From NCBI GenBank assembly GCA_023150495.1, contig JAKLKT010000053.1, positions 1 to 11,103 on the forward strand: a stretch of DNA of 11,103 bases, given 5' to 3'. How positions within the stretch are numbered: position 1 is the first letter of the stretch; every line of letters begins with the position of its first letter. The notes under the pieces are model-generated. The model saw nothing but the letters and a program-made list of their open reading frames with translations. It did no database searches and had not been told where the DNA came from. Positions 1 to 7,123 of this stretch are shown here, piece by piece. Origin of the DNA: Planctomycetota bacterium. Lineage in GTDB: Bacteria > Planctomycetota > PLA2. The position numbers were made by a program, and so were the translations under genes.

Positions 1-1022
1 GGCGTCCGCGGCGCCAGCACGCCCTCCGCGCGCGACGGCAACGCCTCGCGCATCTCCGGGATGTCGCTCGCGAGGCACCGCGTCCCGCACGCGAGCGACT
101 CCAGGACCGCGTTCGGCGAGCCCGCCCAGCGCCCGGGGTGCGCCGACGCGTCCGCCGCCGAGAACCAGAGCGGCACCTGCGACGGCGGCACCGGGCCCAT
201 CACCCGCACGCGATGCGAGAGCCCCATCTCCGTCGCGCGCCGGCGGAACGCCTCGAACTCGCCCTCGCCCACGATGTCGAGCACGATGTCCATCGGCGCA
301 TCGGGGTGGCGCAGCGCCTCGAGCAGGAGGTCCTGCCCGTGCACGTCGTCCACCCGGCCCACGCACACGATGCGCCGCCCCTCGACCGGAAGCCCGAGCG
401 CGCGGCGCGCTTCCGCGCGGTCGCGCGGATGAAAGACCGTGGCATCCACGCCGTTCGGGATCACGCGGATGTCGCCGTCCGTGAAGGGGCGCAGCGCCGC
501 CGCGAGGTCCTTGGACATCGCGACGGTCCCCCGGGCCCCCCCCAATGCGACGCGGATGCGGCGCGCGATCGCGGGAATCCTCGCGATCCGCTTCACGTCG
601 CTCCCGCGCGCGGAGACGATGTACGGGATCCCGAGCTCCCTCGCCACGCGCGCGACCGCGCACGCGTCGGGATAGAGGTAGTGCACGTCGATCACGTCGG
701 GGCGGAAGCGCGCCGCCTCCTCTCGGAGCGCCGGCAGGAGAGCGCGCGCGTAGGCGCGGTCCTGGAACCACATCCCGATCTTCGGGAGCATGAGGTAGCG
801 CGGGCGGCGCACCGGGACGCCCTGGACCTCCTCCGCCCTGGGCATCGCGCGCAGGTCCCTGTAGTCGGAAGGGAGGGGGCCCGGGGGAACCCACGGCTGC
901 GGCGAGATCACCCGCACCTCCGCACCCTCCGCGCGCATCGCCTGCACGCGGCGGAGCACGAAGACCCCGTTCGCCGGGAGCGGCCCGCCCGGGAAGAGCG
1001 ACGTCACCGTGAGGATCCGCAT
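1..1022 (-). CDS. GT4-family glycosyltransferase, 3' end cut by the window edge
   Basis: The reading frame is open from ATG at 1022 to the left edge, giving 340 residues with no stop. It has the GT-B fold layout of family GT4: an N-terminal acceptor half starting MRILTVTSLFPGG, the ARGSDV segment (138-143), the linker signature IPNGVD (188-193), the donor-half start CVGRV (220-224) and the region SPNAVLESLACG (302-313). It would transfer a sugar from a nucleotide donor to a lipid-linked acceptor at the inner membrane face. It begins 9 nt after the stop of the O-ligase-like gene and is probably co-transcribed with it; no clear Shine-Dalgarno is visible. Two usual donor-site residues are changed: the Lys of the KG loop is His228, and the first Glu of the EX7E motif is Ala300 (the second is Glu308). 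The C-terminal helix lies outside the window. The family call is firm; the sugar is unknown. Confidence 0.9.
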   Translation of the reverse strand, partial: MRILTVTSLFPGGPLPANGVFVLRRVQAMRAEGAEVRVISPQPWVPPGPLPSDYRDLRAMPRAEEVQGVPVRRPRYLMLPKIGMWFQDRAYARALLPALREEAARFRPDVIDVHYLYPDACAVARVARELGIPYIVSARGSDVKRIARIPAIARRIRVALGGARGTVAMSKDLAAALRPFTDGDIRVIPNGVDATVFHPRDRAEARRALGLPVEGRRIVCVGRVDDVHGQDLLLEALRHPDAPMDIVLDIVGEGEFEAFRRRATEMGLSHRVRVMGPVPPSQVPLWFSAADASAHPGRWAGSPNAVLESLACGTRCLASDIPEMREALPSRAEGVLAPRT

Positions 1023-1031
1023 CGGGAGCGG

Positions 1032-2327
1032 TCAGGCGGCCTTGAGCCCGACGGCCGCGTTCTCCGGCCGCGGGGCGGTCGGGAGGATCTTCCCCGCCTC
1101 GACCGGGGTCGCGAGGAACGCGCCGATGAGCCCGATGATCGCCCACATGTACTCGGAGAGGAACTGGCTCGTGAAGCTGCCCGTCGCGAGGAACCCGAAG
1201 AGCGCGCAGTTGAGGGCGGTGGCCATCGCCTCGCCGTCCTTGTCGCCGAGCGACCGGAAGAGGGCGGCGCGCTTGCGGAGTCGCATCAGGAGGAGCCCGA
1301 CCACGAGGATGAAGAAGACGAGCATCGGCAGGCCGTACTCGGAGGAGCACTTCAGCCAGAGGCTGTGCGGCTCGGCCGCGAAGACCGAGTGGCGGTTGGA
1401 GACGATCGGGAAGTTGTCGGCGCCGACGCCGGTCAGCGGGTAGTCGAGCGTCATCTTGACCGCGACGGTCATGTGCTCCATCCGGTTCTTGGCCGAGCCC
1501 TCCGTCTGGTACTGGCTGGTCTCGATCGTGGACATGCGCTGCCAGACGAACTCGGGCATGAGCAGGACCGCGGCGACCGCGATGGCCGCACCGAGGGCCG
1601 CGCGGCGGAAGAACCGGCCCGTCAGGAACGAGTACCAGACGAGCAGCATGGCGAACCCGAGGATCGCGCCGCGCGACAGGCTGAAGACCCCCGCGAAGAC
1701 CGCGAAGACGGTCGCGGCCTTGGTGCCCAGCCGTACCCACGACTGGAGGGGGCCCTTGTAGTGGAAGGCCGCGTAGATCATCATCGGGATGCAGGCCGTG
1801 CCGGCGACGAGGAAGTCGTTCCGGTCCGTCATCTGGCCGCCGGGGATCGCCATGTCGATGATCGGCTCCATCCGCAGGATCCCGAGGAGGCCGTGGTGCG
1901 CCATCCAGATCCCGACGGAGCCCGCGAGCGTGTAGAGGAAGAGCCTCTGCGCGTCGCGGGTCCACAGGGTCGCGGAGATGAAGGCGAGGGGGATGAAGTA
2001 CTTCGTGACCGTGATCGTCTTGTCGAGCGCGAGATCGCGGTACTCGGCGCAGAGCGCGCAGATGAAGAACCAGCCGAGGGACACGAGGATGACCGTCGCG
2101 CCCATGTTCCACCGGCGCTTCCACGGCCTCAGGATGATCGAGAGCGCGAGCACCGCGGTGCAGACGTGCACAGGGTGCATGGCCTCGAGGATCGGGTGGC
2201 GCCGCGCGAACCAGACCGGGCGGAAGATGTCGTTCCAGATGAAGAAGCAGCTCGCGTAGACCGCGTTCCCGAGCCCGAGCGTGGCGCCCGCGGCGAAGGC
2301 GGCGAGGACGAAGATCAGTCTCAGCAT
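1032..2327 (-). CDS. O-antigen ligase / Wzy-like membrane protein, exosortase-A-associated type
   Basis: A 431-residue polytopic inner-membrane protein with about ten hydrophobic stretches. Recognisable motifs are MTDRNDF (166-172), SLSRGA (216-221), GVGADNF (300-306) in the large periplasmic loop, and EPHSLWLKCSSEYG (319-332), which matches the conserved His and E-x-G positions of the Wzy_C/O-ligase superfamily. N-terminal residues such as FRP and the long loop resemble the putative O-glycosylation ligase of PEP-CTERM loci (TIGR03097 type). The likely role is to polymerise or transfer undecaprenyl-linked repeat units in the periplasm, either onto the growing polysaccharide or onto a protein. 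The ATG has a strong GGAGGA ribosome site 7 nt upstream. The gene follows the FemAB-like gene after 22 nt and precedes the partial glycosyltransferase by 9 nt, so the three probably form one unit. Ligase and polymerase activities cannot be told apart from sequence. Confidence 0.88.
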   Translation of the reverse strand: MLRLIFVLAAFAAGATLGLGNAVYASCFFIWNDIFRPVWFARRHPILEAMHPVHVCTAVLALSIILRPWKRRWNMGATVILVSLGWFFICALCAEYRDLALDKTITVTKYFIPLAFISATLWTRDAQRLFLYTLAGSVGIWMAHHGLLGILRMEPIIDMAIPGGQMTDRNDFLVAGTACIPMMIYAAFHYKGPLQSWVRLGTKAATVFAVFAGVFSLSRGAILGFAMLLVWYSFLTGRFFRRAALGAAIAVAAVLLMPEFVWQRMSTIETSQYQTEGSAKNRMEHMTVAVKMTLDYPLTGVGADNFPIVSNRHSVFAAEPHSLWLKCSSEYGLPMLVFFILVVGLLLMRLRKRAALFRSLGDKDGEAMATALNCALFGFLATGSFTSQFLSEYMWAIIGLIGAFLATPVEAGKILPTAPRPENAAVGLKAA

Positions 2328-2334
2328 GAGGGGG

Positions 2335-2340
2335 TCCTCC
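2335..2340 (-). promoter_or_regulatory. Strong Shine-Dalgarno of the O-ligase-like gene
   Basis: GGAGGA on the minus strand, 7 nt before the ATG at 2327. It is the clearest ribosome-binding site in the leftward genes and fixes the start. Confidence 0.8.
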
Positions 2341-2349
2341 GGGCGGGCG

Positions 2350-3417
2350 TCACGGGAAGTACCGGACCAGCTTGGGGCCGAGCGCCCGCGCCACCGGGGC
2401 GGGGAGCCTGTTCCAGACCTTGCGGATCTTCGGGAAGAGGCCGCGGTTCGGGTCGGTGGTCCCGTTCCGTTCCGGGCCGTCGTACTGGTAGGGGAGCGGC
2501 TCCGCCTCGAACCCCTGGTTGCACTTGAACTGGACCACGCCCTCGTTGGAGAGGCGGCTCCTGCCGAAGTCGAAGCGCGTGAGGCCGCGCTCGACCGCGT
2601 GCTCCATGAGGCGGTAGTACTTGTAGTTGTTCGCCTTGAGGCCGGTCGCGTCCGGGATCTCGCCGCTCCAGAGCGGCATCATGATCGACCGGAAGACGAC
2701 CGAGAGCACGCCCGCGACCGGGCGCCCCTCGTGGCGCACGACGAGCGTCGAGGTCGCGCCGGGGAAGCGGCGGATCAGGGCCTCAAACATCCGCTTCGGG
2801 AAGACCGGGGTGCCGAGGCTCTTGTAGGAGGCGGCGAGCAGGTCGTAGAAGGTGTCCAGGTCGGCCGCGAAGTCGGCCTCGAGCTTCCACCGCTTCGTCG
2901 CCTGGTTGATCGCCTCGCGCGCCTTCTTCGGGAAGGTCTTCCTGACCTCCGCGACGGTCGCCGGCAACGCCTTCTCGAACGTGACGAACCCCTCGACGCG
3001 GGGGAGGTCGATGAGCCCCGCGTACCGGTTCCGGAGCTCGACCGGCCCGAGGCCGAGGCCCTTCGCCGCCGCGAGGAGCGCCTCCTCGGTCACGCGGTCC
3101 TCGCCCACCGCGCCGCCGTACACCGTGTGCGGCAGAGAGTAGAGCGCGCGCCTGCCCGAGAGCGACCGGCAGGCGAAGAGCGGCAGCACGCCGCACATGC
3201 GCCCGTCGCGCCACGCCGCGAGGTAGTGCGCCGGGTAGCGAAACGTCTCCTCGAGGACGGCCTTCCAGCCGGACTGGTGGAAGAAGGTCGCGCGCGGGTG
3301 GGCGAGGACGAACGCGTCCCATGCCGCCGCGTCGGAGTCCCGCCACGGGCTCACGACGGGCGCCGCGTCGCGCGCGCGCTCCGCGTCCGCTTTCACCGCT
3401 GTCTCACTGTGTTGCAT
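2350..3417 (-). CDS. FemAB-like protein of PEP-CTERM/exosortase loci (GNAT fold)
   Basis: 355 residues from ATG at 3417. The family signature is visible: TFFHQSGW (44-51), the LYSLPHTVYGG block (92-102), FPKKAREAINQA (162-173), FDFGRS (282-287), and the block starting GVVQFKCNQGFEAEP (293-307). The tail NRLPAPVARALGP is also typical of the PEP-CTERM-associated FemAB-like family (TIGR03019 type). FemAB/GNAT-fold enzymes move an aminoacyl or acyl group; in this locus the substrate is probably a sugar amine or lipid-linked precursor, but the true reaction is unknown. No signal peptide is seen, so it is cytoplasmic. A TTG at 3474 in the same frame would add 19 poorly conserved residues, but it overlaps the -12 element of a sigma-54-like promoter, so I prefer the ATG. 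No good Shine-Dalgarno precedes the ATG. It heads the three-gene unit that continues into the O-ligase-like and partial glycosyltransferase genes. Confidence 0.9.
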   Translation of the reverse strand: MQHSETAVKADAERARDAAPVVSPWRDSDAAAWDAFVLAHPRATFFHQSGWKAVLEETFRYPAHYLAAWRDGRMCGVLPLFACRSLSGRRALYSLPHTVYGGAVGEDRVTEEALLAAAKGLGLGPVELRNRYAGLIDLPRVEGFVTFEKALPATVAEVRKTFPKKAREAINQATKRWKLEADFAADLDTFYDLLAASYKSLGTPVFPKRMFEALIRRFPGATSTLVVRHEGRPVAGVLSVVFRSIMMPLWSGEIPDATGLKANNYKYYRLMEHAVERGLTRFDFGRSRLSNEGVVQFKCNQGFEAEPLPYQYDGPERNGTTDPNRGLFPKIRKVWNRLPAPVARALGPKLVRYFP

Positions 3418-3470
3418 GCGTGCGAGGATTGTCGAGCCGGCGGGACATCCGCCGCTCCGTGCCCCTAGGC

Positions 3471-3485
3471 GCAAAGGCCGTACCG
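3471..3485 (-). promoter_or_regulatory. Sigma-54-type -24/-12 promoter before the FemAB-like gene
   Basis: On the minus strand this reads CGGTAC-GGCCT-TTGC. GG and GC are separated by exactly 10 bases, TTGC is intact at -12, and A, C and G match positions 5 to 7 of the RpoN consensus TGGCACR-N4-TTGC. Transcription would start near 3459, about 42 nt before the ATG at 3417. It lies in the 90-base gap after the deacetylase gene. The match is by eye; there is no experimental support. Confidence 0.5.
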
Positions 3486-3489
3486 TCGG

Positions 3490-3504
3490 CCCCCGGAGCC
3501 CCCC
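3490..3504. repeat. G-rich intergenic motif, copy A
   Basis: CCCCCGGAGCCCCCC on the + strand, so G-rich on the strand transcribed into mRNA. It starts 3 nt beyond the stop codon of the deacetylase gene and ends 4 nt upstream of the sigma-54-like element of the next unit. The core recurs at 7095-7111 and 8364-8380. Confidence 0.6.
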
Positions 3505-3507
3505 GGA

Positions 3508-4368
3508 TCACCGCGCGAGCACCTCGGACATGGGCCCGAAGGGCAGCGCCTGGAGCAGCGCGTCGAGCTTCCCGAGCGCCTTCCCGATGCCGACGTAATG
3601 GCGGAAGCGGTTGAGCGCCTTCAGCCCCGCGGGGCGCGGCTGGCCCGGATCGAACTCCCACGGGTGCAGGTAGATCGTGCCGGGCGTCTGCCGCGAGGCG
3701 AGCGCCCCTCTCGTCCAGCCGAGCGGCAGGAGGCGGAAGAAGCCGCCGCCGACGGGCAGGCGCAGGCCCATGAGCGAGCCGCAGGAGACCGGGAACTCCG
3801 TGATCGCGGCCCCGCTCGCGAGCGTGCGGAGGTGGGGGGCGCGGGGGGAGGAGGGGATCCCGTAGCGGTCGTGGCGCACGGGAGCGATCGAGGAGTCGTA
3901 GAGGAAGCCCTCCTCGGCGAGGATGTCGAGGGCCCAGAGCGACCGCTCGACGATCGAGAAAGTGGACGCGCGGTATCCGGTGACGGCCGCTCCCGCGAGA
4001 TCCTCGAGGAACGCCTTCGCACGGCGCGTCTCGTCCCGGAACACCTCCGGCGTCTGCCGGTAGACGAGCTCGTGCGACCAGCCGTGGCACGCGACCTCGT
4101 GGCCGCGGGCCGCGATCGCGCGCACGACGCCGGGCTCGCGCGCCGCCGCGTCGCCGAGGACGAAGAACGTCGCCTTCACGCCGCGCCGGTCGAAGAGGTC
4201 GAGGAGGAGCTCGGTGCTTCCCGCGACGCGCGTCTCGAGGCCGTCCCACGCCGAGCGCGGGGCCACCGGGCGGAGGTTCTCCGCGTGGTACCAGCACTCG
4301 ACGTCCACGGTCAGGGCGTGGCGGAGCGCCACGGCCGTCCCCGGCGCGGTCGCGGCGGCGCGGCTCAC
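3508..4368 (-). CDS. NodB-type polysaccharide deacetylase of exosortase EPS loci
   Basis: 286 residues from GTG at 4368, whose GTGA overlaps the TGA stop of the dehydrogenase gene, implying translational coupling. This is a carbohydrate esterase 4 family (NodB fold) protein. The expected motifs are present: LTVDVE (19-24, base Asp22 and metal ligand Glu24), HGWSH (95-99, metal ligands His95 and His99), GYRAS (131-135), LYDSS (156-160) and LHPWE (234-238). It would remove N-acetyl groups from hexosamines in the polysaccharide or its precursor. It resembles the XrtA-associated deacetylases (TIGR03006 type); after DVE it has CWYHAENL where the related proteins I recall have an Asp-aromatic pair. 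No signal peptide is visible, so it probably acts in the cytoplasm or on lipid-linked intermediates. It is the last gene of the unit with the AlgD-like dehydrogenase and a glycosyltransferase. Confidence 0.92.
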   Translation of the reverse strand: MSRAAATAPGTAVALRHALTVDVECWYHAENLRPVAPRSAWDGLETRVAGSTELLLDLFDRRGVKATFFVLGDAAAREPGVVRAIAARGHEVACHGWSHELVYRQTPEVFRDETRRAKAFLEDLAGAAVTGYRASTFSIVERSLWALDILAEEGFLYDSSIAPVRHDRYGIPSSPRAPHLRTLASGAAITEFPVSCGSLMGLRLPVGGGFFRLLPLGWTRGALASRQTPGTIYLHPWEFDPGQPRPAGLKALNRFRHYVGIGKALGKLDALLQALPFGPMSEVLAR

Positions 4369-5681
4369 CAGCAGACGCCCACGTACCGGCCGCGGAGCTT
4401 GTCCTTGTCCGGCAGGTTGACGAGGTCGAGGACCATGTGGTCCTCCGTGAGGCAGCGCTGGAGCGCCGCGGTCAGCTCGGGCGTCCGGAGGCCGACGACC
4501 ACGACCCTCGAGCGGGCGATCAGCACGTCCGCGCTCTCCATCATGAGGCTCCCGATGTGCGGGATCACCTCCTCGATGTAGCGGCGGTTCGCCCCGACGA
4601 GGCGCGAGAGGGCCACCTCGGGGTCGTGGATCTTGAGGTCGATGCCCTTGCCGAGGAAGCGCTCGGCCATCGTCACGAGCGGGCTCTCGCGCAGGTCGTC
4701 GGTGCCGGTCTTGAAGGCGAGGCCGATCATGCCGACGCGGCGCTCGTTCTGGGCGAGCACCTTCTCGACGGCATGGTCGATGTGGGCGCGGTTGCTCGCG
4801 ATGACGCCCCGGAGCATCGGGATGTCGACGTCCTTGTGCTTCGCGACGTAGGTGAGCGCCTTCAGGTCCTTCGGGAGGCACGAGCCGCCGAACGCGAAGC
4901 CGGGCTTCAGGTAGGCCGTCGAGATGTTCAGGTGCGTGTCCTTGCACAGCAGGTCCATCACCTGGTGCGGGTCGACGCCCAGCGCCTGGCAGATGCGGCC
5001 GGTCTCGTTCGCGAAGGTGATCTTCAGCGCGTGGAAGATGTTGCAGAAGTACTTGAGCATCTCGGCGACGCGGATCGACGTCTCGTGGAAGCGGCAGGGG
5101 AGGTGCCCGAAGATGCCCCGCACGGCCTCGACGGAGCGCGGCGAGTCGCCGCCCACGACGGTCATCGGCGGGTGGTCGTAGTCCTTGATCGACGAGCCCT
5201 CGCGCATGAACTCCGGCTGGAAGCAGAGGCCGAAGCCCTCCCCGAGGCGCTTGCCCGAGTGTTCCTCGATCGCGCCCCGGACCATCCCCTCGACCGTGCC
5301 CGGCATGACCGTCGAGCGCACGACGAAGACGTGGTAGCCCTCCTTGCCGCGCAACGCGTCGCCGAGCTCGACGCAGAGGCGCTCCATCGCGGAGAGATCC
5401 TGGCTGCCGTTCTGGCGCGGCGGCGTGCCGACGCAGAGGAAGGAGATCTCGGTCGCGCGGAGCGCGGCGCCCGCGTCGGTCGTGACCTCGACGCGCCCGC
5501 TCCGGACCGCCCCGGAGATCAGCTCCTGCATGCCGGCCTCGATCACCGGTGTCTGCCCGCTGCGGATGAGGTCGAGCTTCGTCGGGTCGATGTCGACGCC
5601 GACGACGTGGTGGCCGTCGCGGGCGAGGCAGCCGAGCGAGACCGCTCCGACGTACCCGAGCCCGAAGATGCTGATGCGCAT
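4365..5681 (-). CDS. Nucleotide-sugar 6-dehydrogenase, AlgD (GDP-mannose dehydrogenase)-like
   Basis: 438 residues. It oxidises the C6 alcohol of a nucleotide sugar to the acid in two NAD-dependent steps. Visible are the Rossmann motif GLGYVG (7-12), CVGTPP (83-88), VRSTVMPGT (121-129), QPEFMREGS (155-163), the AEMLKY lysine (Lys210) with Asn214, and the catalytic Cys268 in FAFGGSCLPKD (262-272), the same residue number as in Pseudomonas AlgD. The segment GTDDLRESPLV (326-336) and the final CW also match AlgD rather than typical UDP-glucose dehydrogenases. The likely product is GDP-mannuronate, although UDP-glucose or UDP-HexNAc remain possible; this rests on recalled similarity. The ATG at 5681 lies 2 nt after the stop of the glycosyltransferase gene, with AAGGGA (5688-5693) as ribosome site; its own stop overlaps the deacetylase start. 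Confidence 0.93.
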   Translation of the reverse strand: MRISIFGLGYVGAVSLGCLARDGHHVVGVDIDPTKLDLIRSGQTPVIEAGMQELISGAVRSGRVEVTTDAGAALRATEISFLCVGTPPRQNGSQDLSAMERLCVELGDALRGKEGYHVFVVRSTVMPGTVEGMVRGAIEEHSGKRLGEGFGLCFQPEFMREGSSIKDYDHPPMTVVGGDSPRSVEAVRGIFGHLPCRFHETSIRVAEMLKYFCNIFHALKITFANETGRICQALGVDPHQVMDLLCKDTHLNISTAYLKPGFAFGGSCLPKDLKALTYVAKHKDVDIPMLRGVIASNRAHIDHAVEKVLAQNERRVGMIGLAFKTGTDDLRESPLVTMAERFLGKGIDLKIHDPEVALSRLVGANRRYIEEVIPHIGSLMMESADVLIARSRVVVVGLRTPELTAALQRCLTEDHMVLDLVNLPDKDKLRGRYVGVCW

Positions 5682-5683
5682 GC

Positions 5684-6937
5684 CTATTCCCTTTCGTCCT
5701 TCTCATGCTCGGCATGAGGGGCGCCGGCGGGGACCGCCGTCGCGGCGGGATCCTCCGTGCGCGTCACGCGCCGGACGATCTCGCCGAAGCGGCGCATCGC
5801 GCGGGCCCATGTGTGGTGCGAGAGGATGCGGGCGCGCCCCGCCTCGGAGAGGCGCAGCCGCTCCGCGGGGTCCTCGAGCAGCCGGAGGATCGCGTCCGCG
5901 TAGCCCTCGGGCGTCGACGCCACGAGCATGTGCTCGCCCGCGACGCAGTCCACGCCCCTCGCGGCCACGTCGCTCGAGACGACGGGCACGCCCATCGCCA
6001 GCGACTCGAGGATCTTGTTCTGCGTCCCGCGCGCGATCGAGAGCGGCGCGACCGACGCCGCCGACCGGGTCACGTACGGCCGCACGTCCCTGACCGCGCC
6101 CGTGACCGTGACCCCCGGGATGCGCGCGAGGCGGCGCACGGCCGGGGTCGGGTCGGAGCCGACGATCACGAGCCTGATCCCGGGTCGCCGCGCGCGCAGG
6201 AGCGGGAGCGTCCGCGCGCAGAAGTCGACCATGCACTCGCTGTTCGGGAAGTAGTCCATCTTCCCGACGAAACAGATCGTGTCGGGGTCGTAGGCCTCCT
6301 CCGAGGGCCGGAAGTACTCGACGTCGGCGCCGTTGGGGAACCACTCGGCGGGCACGCCCGTGCCGTAGCTCTCGAGCGTCTCCGCCTCGAAGGGCGTCGC
6401 GCAGGTGCAGGCGTCGAACTTCCGGGCCAGCTCCTCCTCGGCCCGGCGGAGCTTCCTGCCCTCGATCCGGTACCCGAGGGAGAGCGGGAAGGGCCGGACC
6501 TTCGCGTACTCGAGCCACTTCTGCGAGTCCATGTCGACGAAGTCGAGGACCTTCGCGGGCCCGCGCACGTCGGCCACGTAGGGCCCGACCGACGAGCTGT
6601 GCGCGATGACGAGGTCGTACGTCCTCGCAAGGAGCTCCTCCCGCACGCGGTGCAGGAGCCTCGGCGAGAGGAAGTAGCCCATCGACGAGGGCGTGCGGGT
6701 GAGGAGGTTCCCGACCATCCGCAGCCGCGCCGCCATCGGCGGGATCTCCTCCGCGAGCACCCGGTGGCACTGGTCCTCGAGCCCCTTGACCTCCTCCCGC
6801 TCCTGCGGCGAGCGGAGCGGCGCCGCCACCGTGACCTCGTGCTCCTGCGCGAGGTGCTTCAGGATGTGGTAGGACCGGATCTTCGCGCCGCTCGAGGGAG
6901 GGTACGGGAACCGGTGGCAGAGGAGCATCACCCGCAT
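5684..6937 (-). CDS. GT4 glycosyltransferase, PEP-CTERM/exosortase-associated (stp1 type)
   Basis: 417 residues. The N-terminus MRVMLLCHRFPYPPSSGAKI is characteristic of the sugar transferases linked to PEP-CTERM/EpsH loci (TIGR03087 type). Other family marks are LDFVDMDSQKW (131-141), PNGADVEYF (201-209), FVGKMDYFPN (223-232), VTGAVRDVRPY (278-288) and ARGTQNKILESLAMG (302-316), which contains the donor-site Glu311. It is a GT-B fold, cytoplasmic or peripheral-membrane enzyme that would add a sugar to the lipid-linked repeat unit; donor and acceptor are unknown. The ATG at 6937 has GGAG (6943-6946) 5 nt upstream. It is the first gene of the unit with the dehydrogenase and the deacetylase, and a sigma-54-like promoter lies about 120 nt before it. 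The last 25 residues are charged and low in complexity (EDPAAT... to HEKDERE). Confidence 0.92.
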   Translation of the reverse strand: MRVMLLCHRFPYPPSSGAKIRSYHILKHLAQEHEVTVAAPLRSPQEREEVKGLEDQCHRVLAEEIPPMAARLRMVGNLLTRTPSSMGYFLSPRLLHRVREELLARTYDLVIAHSSSVGPYVADVRGPAKVLDFVDMDSQKWLEYAKVRPFPLSLGYRIEGRKLRRAEEELARKFDACTCATPFEAETLESYGTGVPAEWFPNGADVEYFRPSEEAYDPDTICFVGKMDYFPNSECMVDFCARTLPLLRARRPGIRLVIVGSDPTPAVRRLARIPGVTVTGAVRDVRPYVTRSAASVAPLSIARGTQNKILESLAMGVPVVSSDVAARGVDCVAGEHMLVASTPEGYADAILRLLEDPAERLRLSEAGRARILSHHTWARAMRRFGEIVRRVTRTEDPAATAVPAGAPHAEHEKDERE

Positions 6938-7054
6938 GAGGACTCCGGGTCGGCCTCTTGGGCGAAGGACATGGGGAAGGTGCGGGGCATCGGAAGGCGT
7001 CTCAATGCGGAGCGACGGCGCGGATGGACAATGCCATGGGCCACGGCGCGAAGA

Positions 7055-7069
7055 GCAAGCCCCGGGCCA
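7055..7069 (-). promoter_or_regulatory. Sigma-54-type -24/-12 promoter before the stp1-type glycosyltransferase
   Basis: Minus strand TGGCCC-GGGGC-TTGC followed by T. GG and GC are 10 bases apart, TTGC is intact, and the W at the next position is present; only position 5 departs from TGGCAC. Transcription would start near 7043, leaving a leader of about 106 nt before the ATG at 6937. It sits inside the 186-base gap after the stp3-type glycosyltransferase gene, and its TGGCCC hexamer is identical to that of the element at 8459-8475. Confidence 0.58.
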
Positions 7070-7071
7070 CG

Positions 7072-7090
7072 CGCGGGCGCGACCCCCGCG
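7072..7090. other. GC-rich inverted repeat downstream of the stp3-type glycosyltransferase
   Basis: CGCGGG (7072-7077) and CCCGCG (7085-7090) form a 6-bp stem with a 7-base loop, 34 to 52 nt beyond the stop of the leftward gene. No T-run follows on the minus strand, so it is at most a weak terminator or a pause structure. Confidence 0.25.
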
Positions 7091-7094
7091 TCCG

Positions 7095-7111
7095 CCCCCG
7101 GAGCCCCCCCC
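7095..7111. repeat. G-rich intergenic motif, copy B
   Basis: C5-GGAG-C8 on the + strand. It lies 12 nt past the stop codon of the stp3-type glycosyltransferase and 25 nt upstream of the sigma-54-like element at 7055-7069. The transcribed strand carries runs of 8 and 5 G and a nearby GGG, so a G-quadruplex is possible on paper. Confidence 0.6.
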
Positions 7112-7123
7112 GATGACCCGCGA

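Noticed and set aside
138..2528. Long rightward open frame of 796 codons across the glycosyltransferase and O-ligase genes
   Set aside because: Arg/Glu/His/Asp-rich low-complexity translation without domains; it is the antisense shadow of the leftward genes in GC-rich DNA.
3418..3474. TTG 3474 as start of the FemAB-like protein
   Set aside because: It adds 19 residues unlike the family and overlaps the -12 part of the promoter element; ATG 3417 gives the usual N-terminus.
4369..5715. Extension of the deacetylase frame upstream through the dehydrogenase gene (a 735-codon frame)
   Set aside because: The upstream part is an out-of-frame shadow of the dehydrogenase; the domain begins just after GTG 4368, which has a 4-base overlap with the previous stop.
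6928..6972. 14-residue leader frame (MSFAQEADPESSCG) overlapping the stp1-type start
   Set aside because: No ribosome site, no attenuator-like codon run and no paired hairpins; probably chance.
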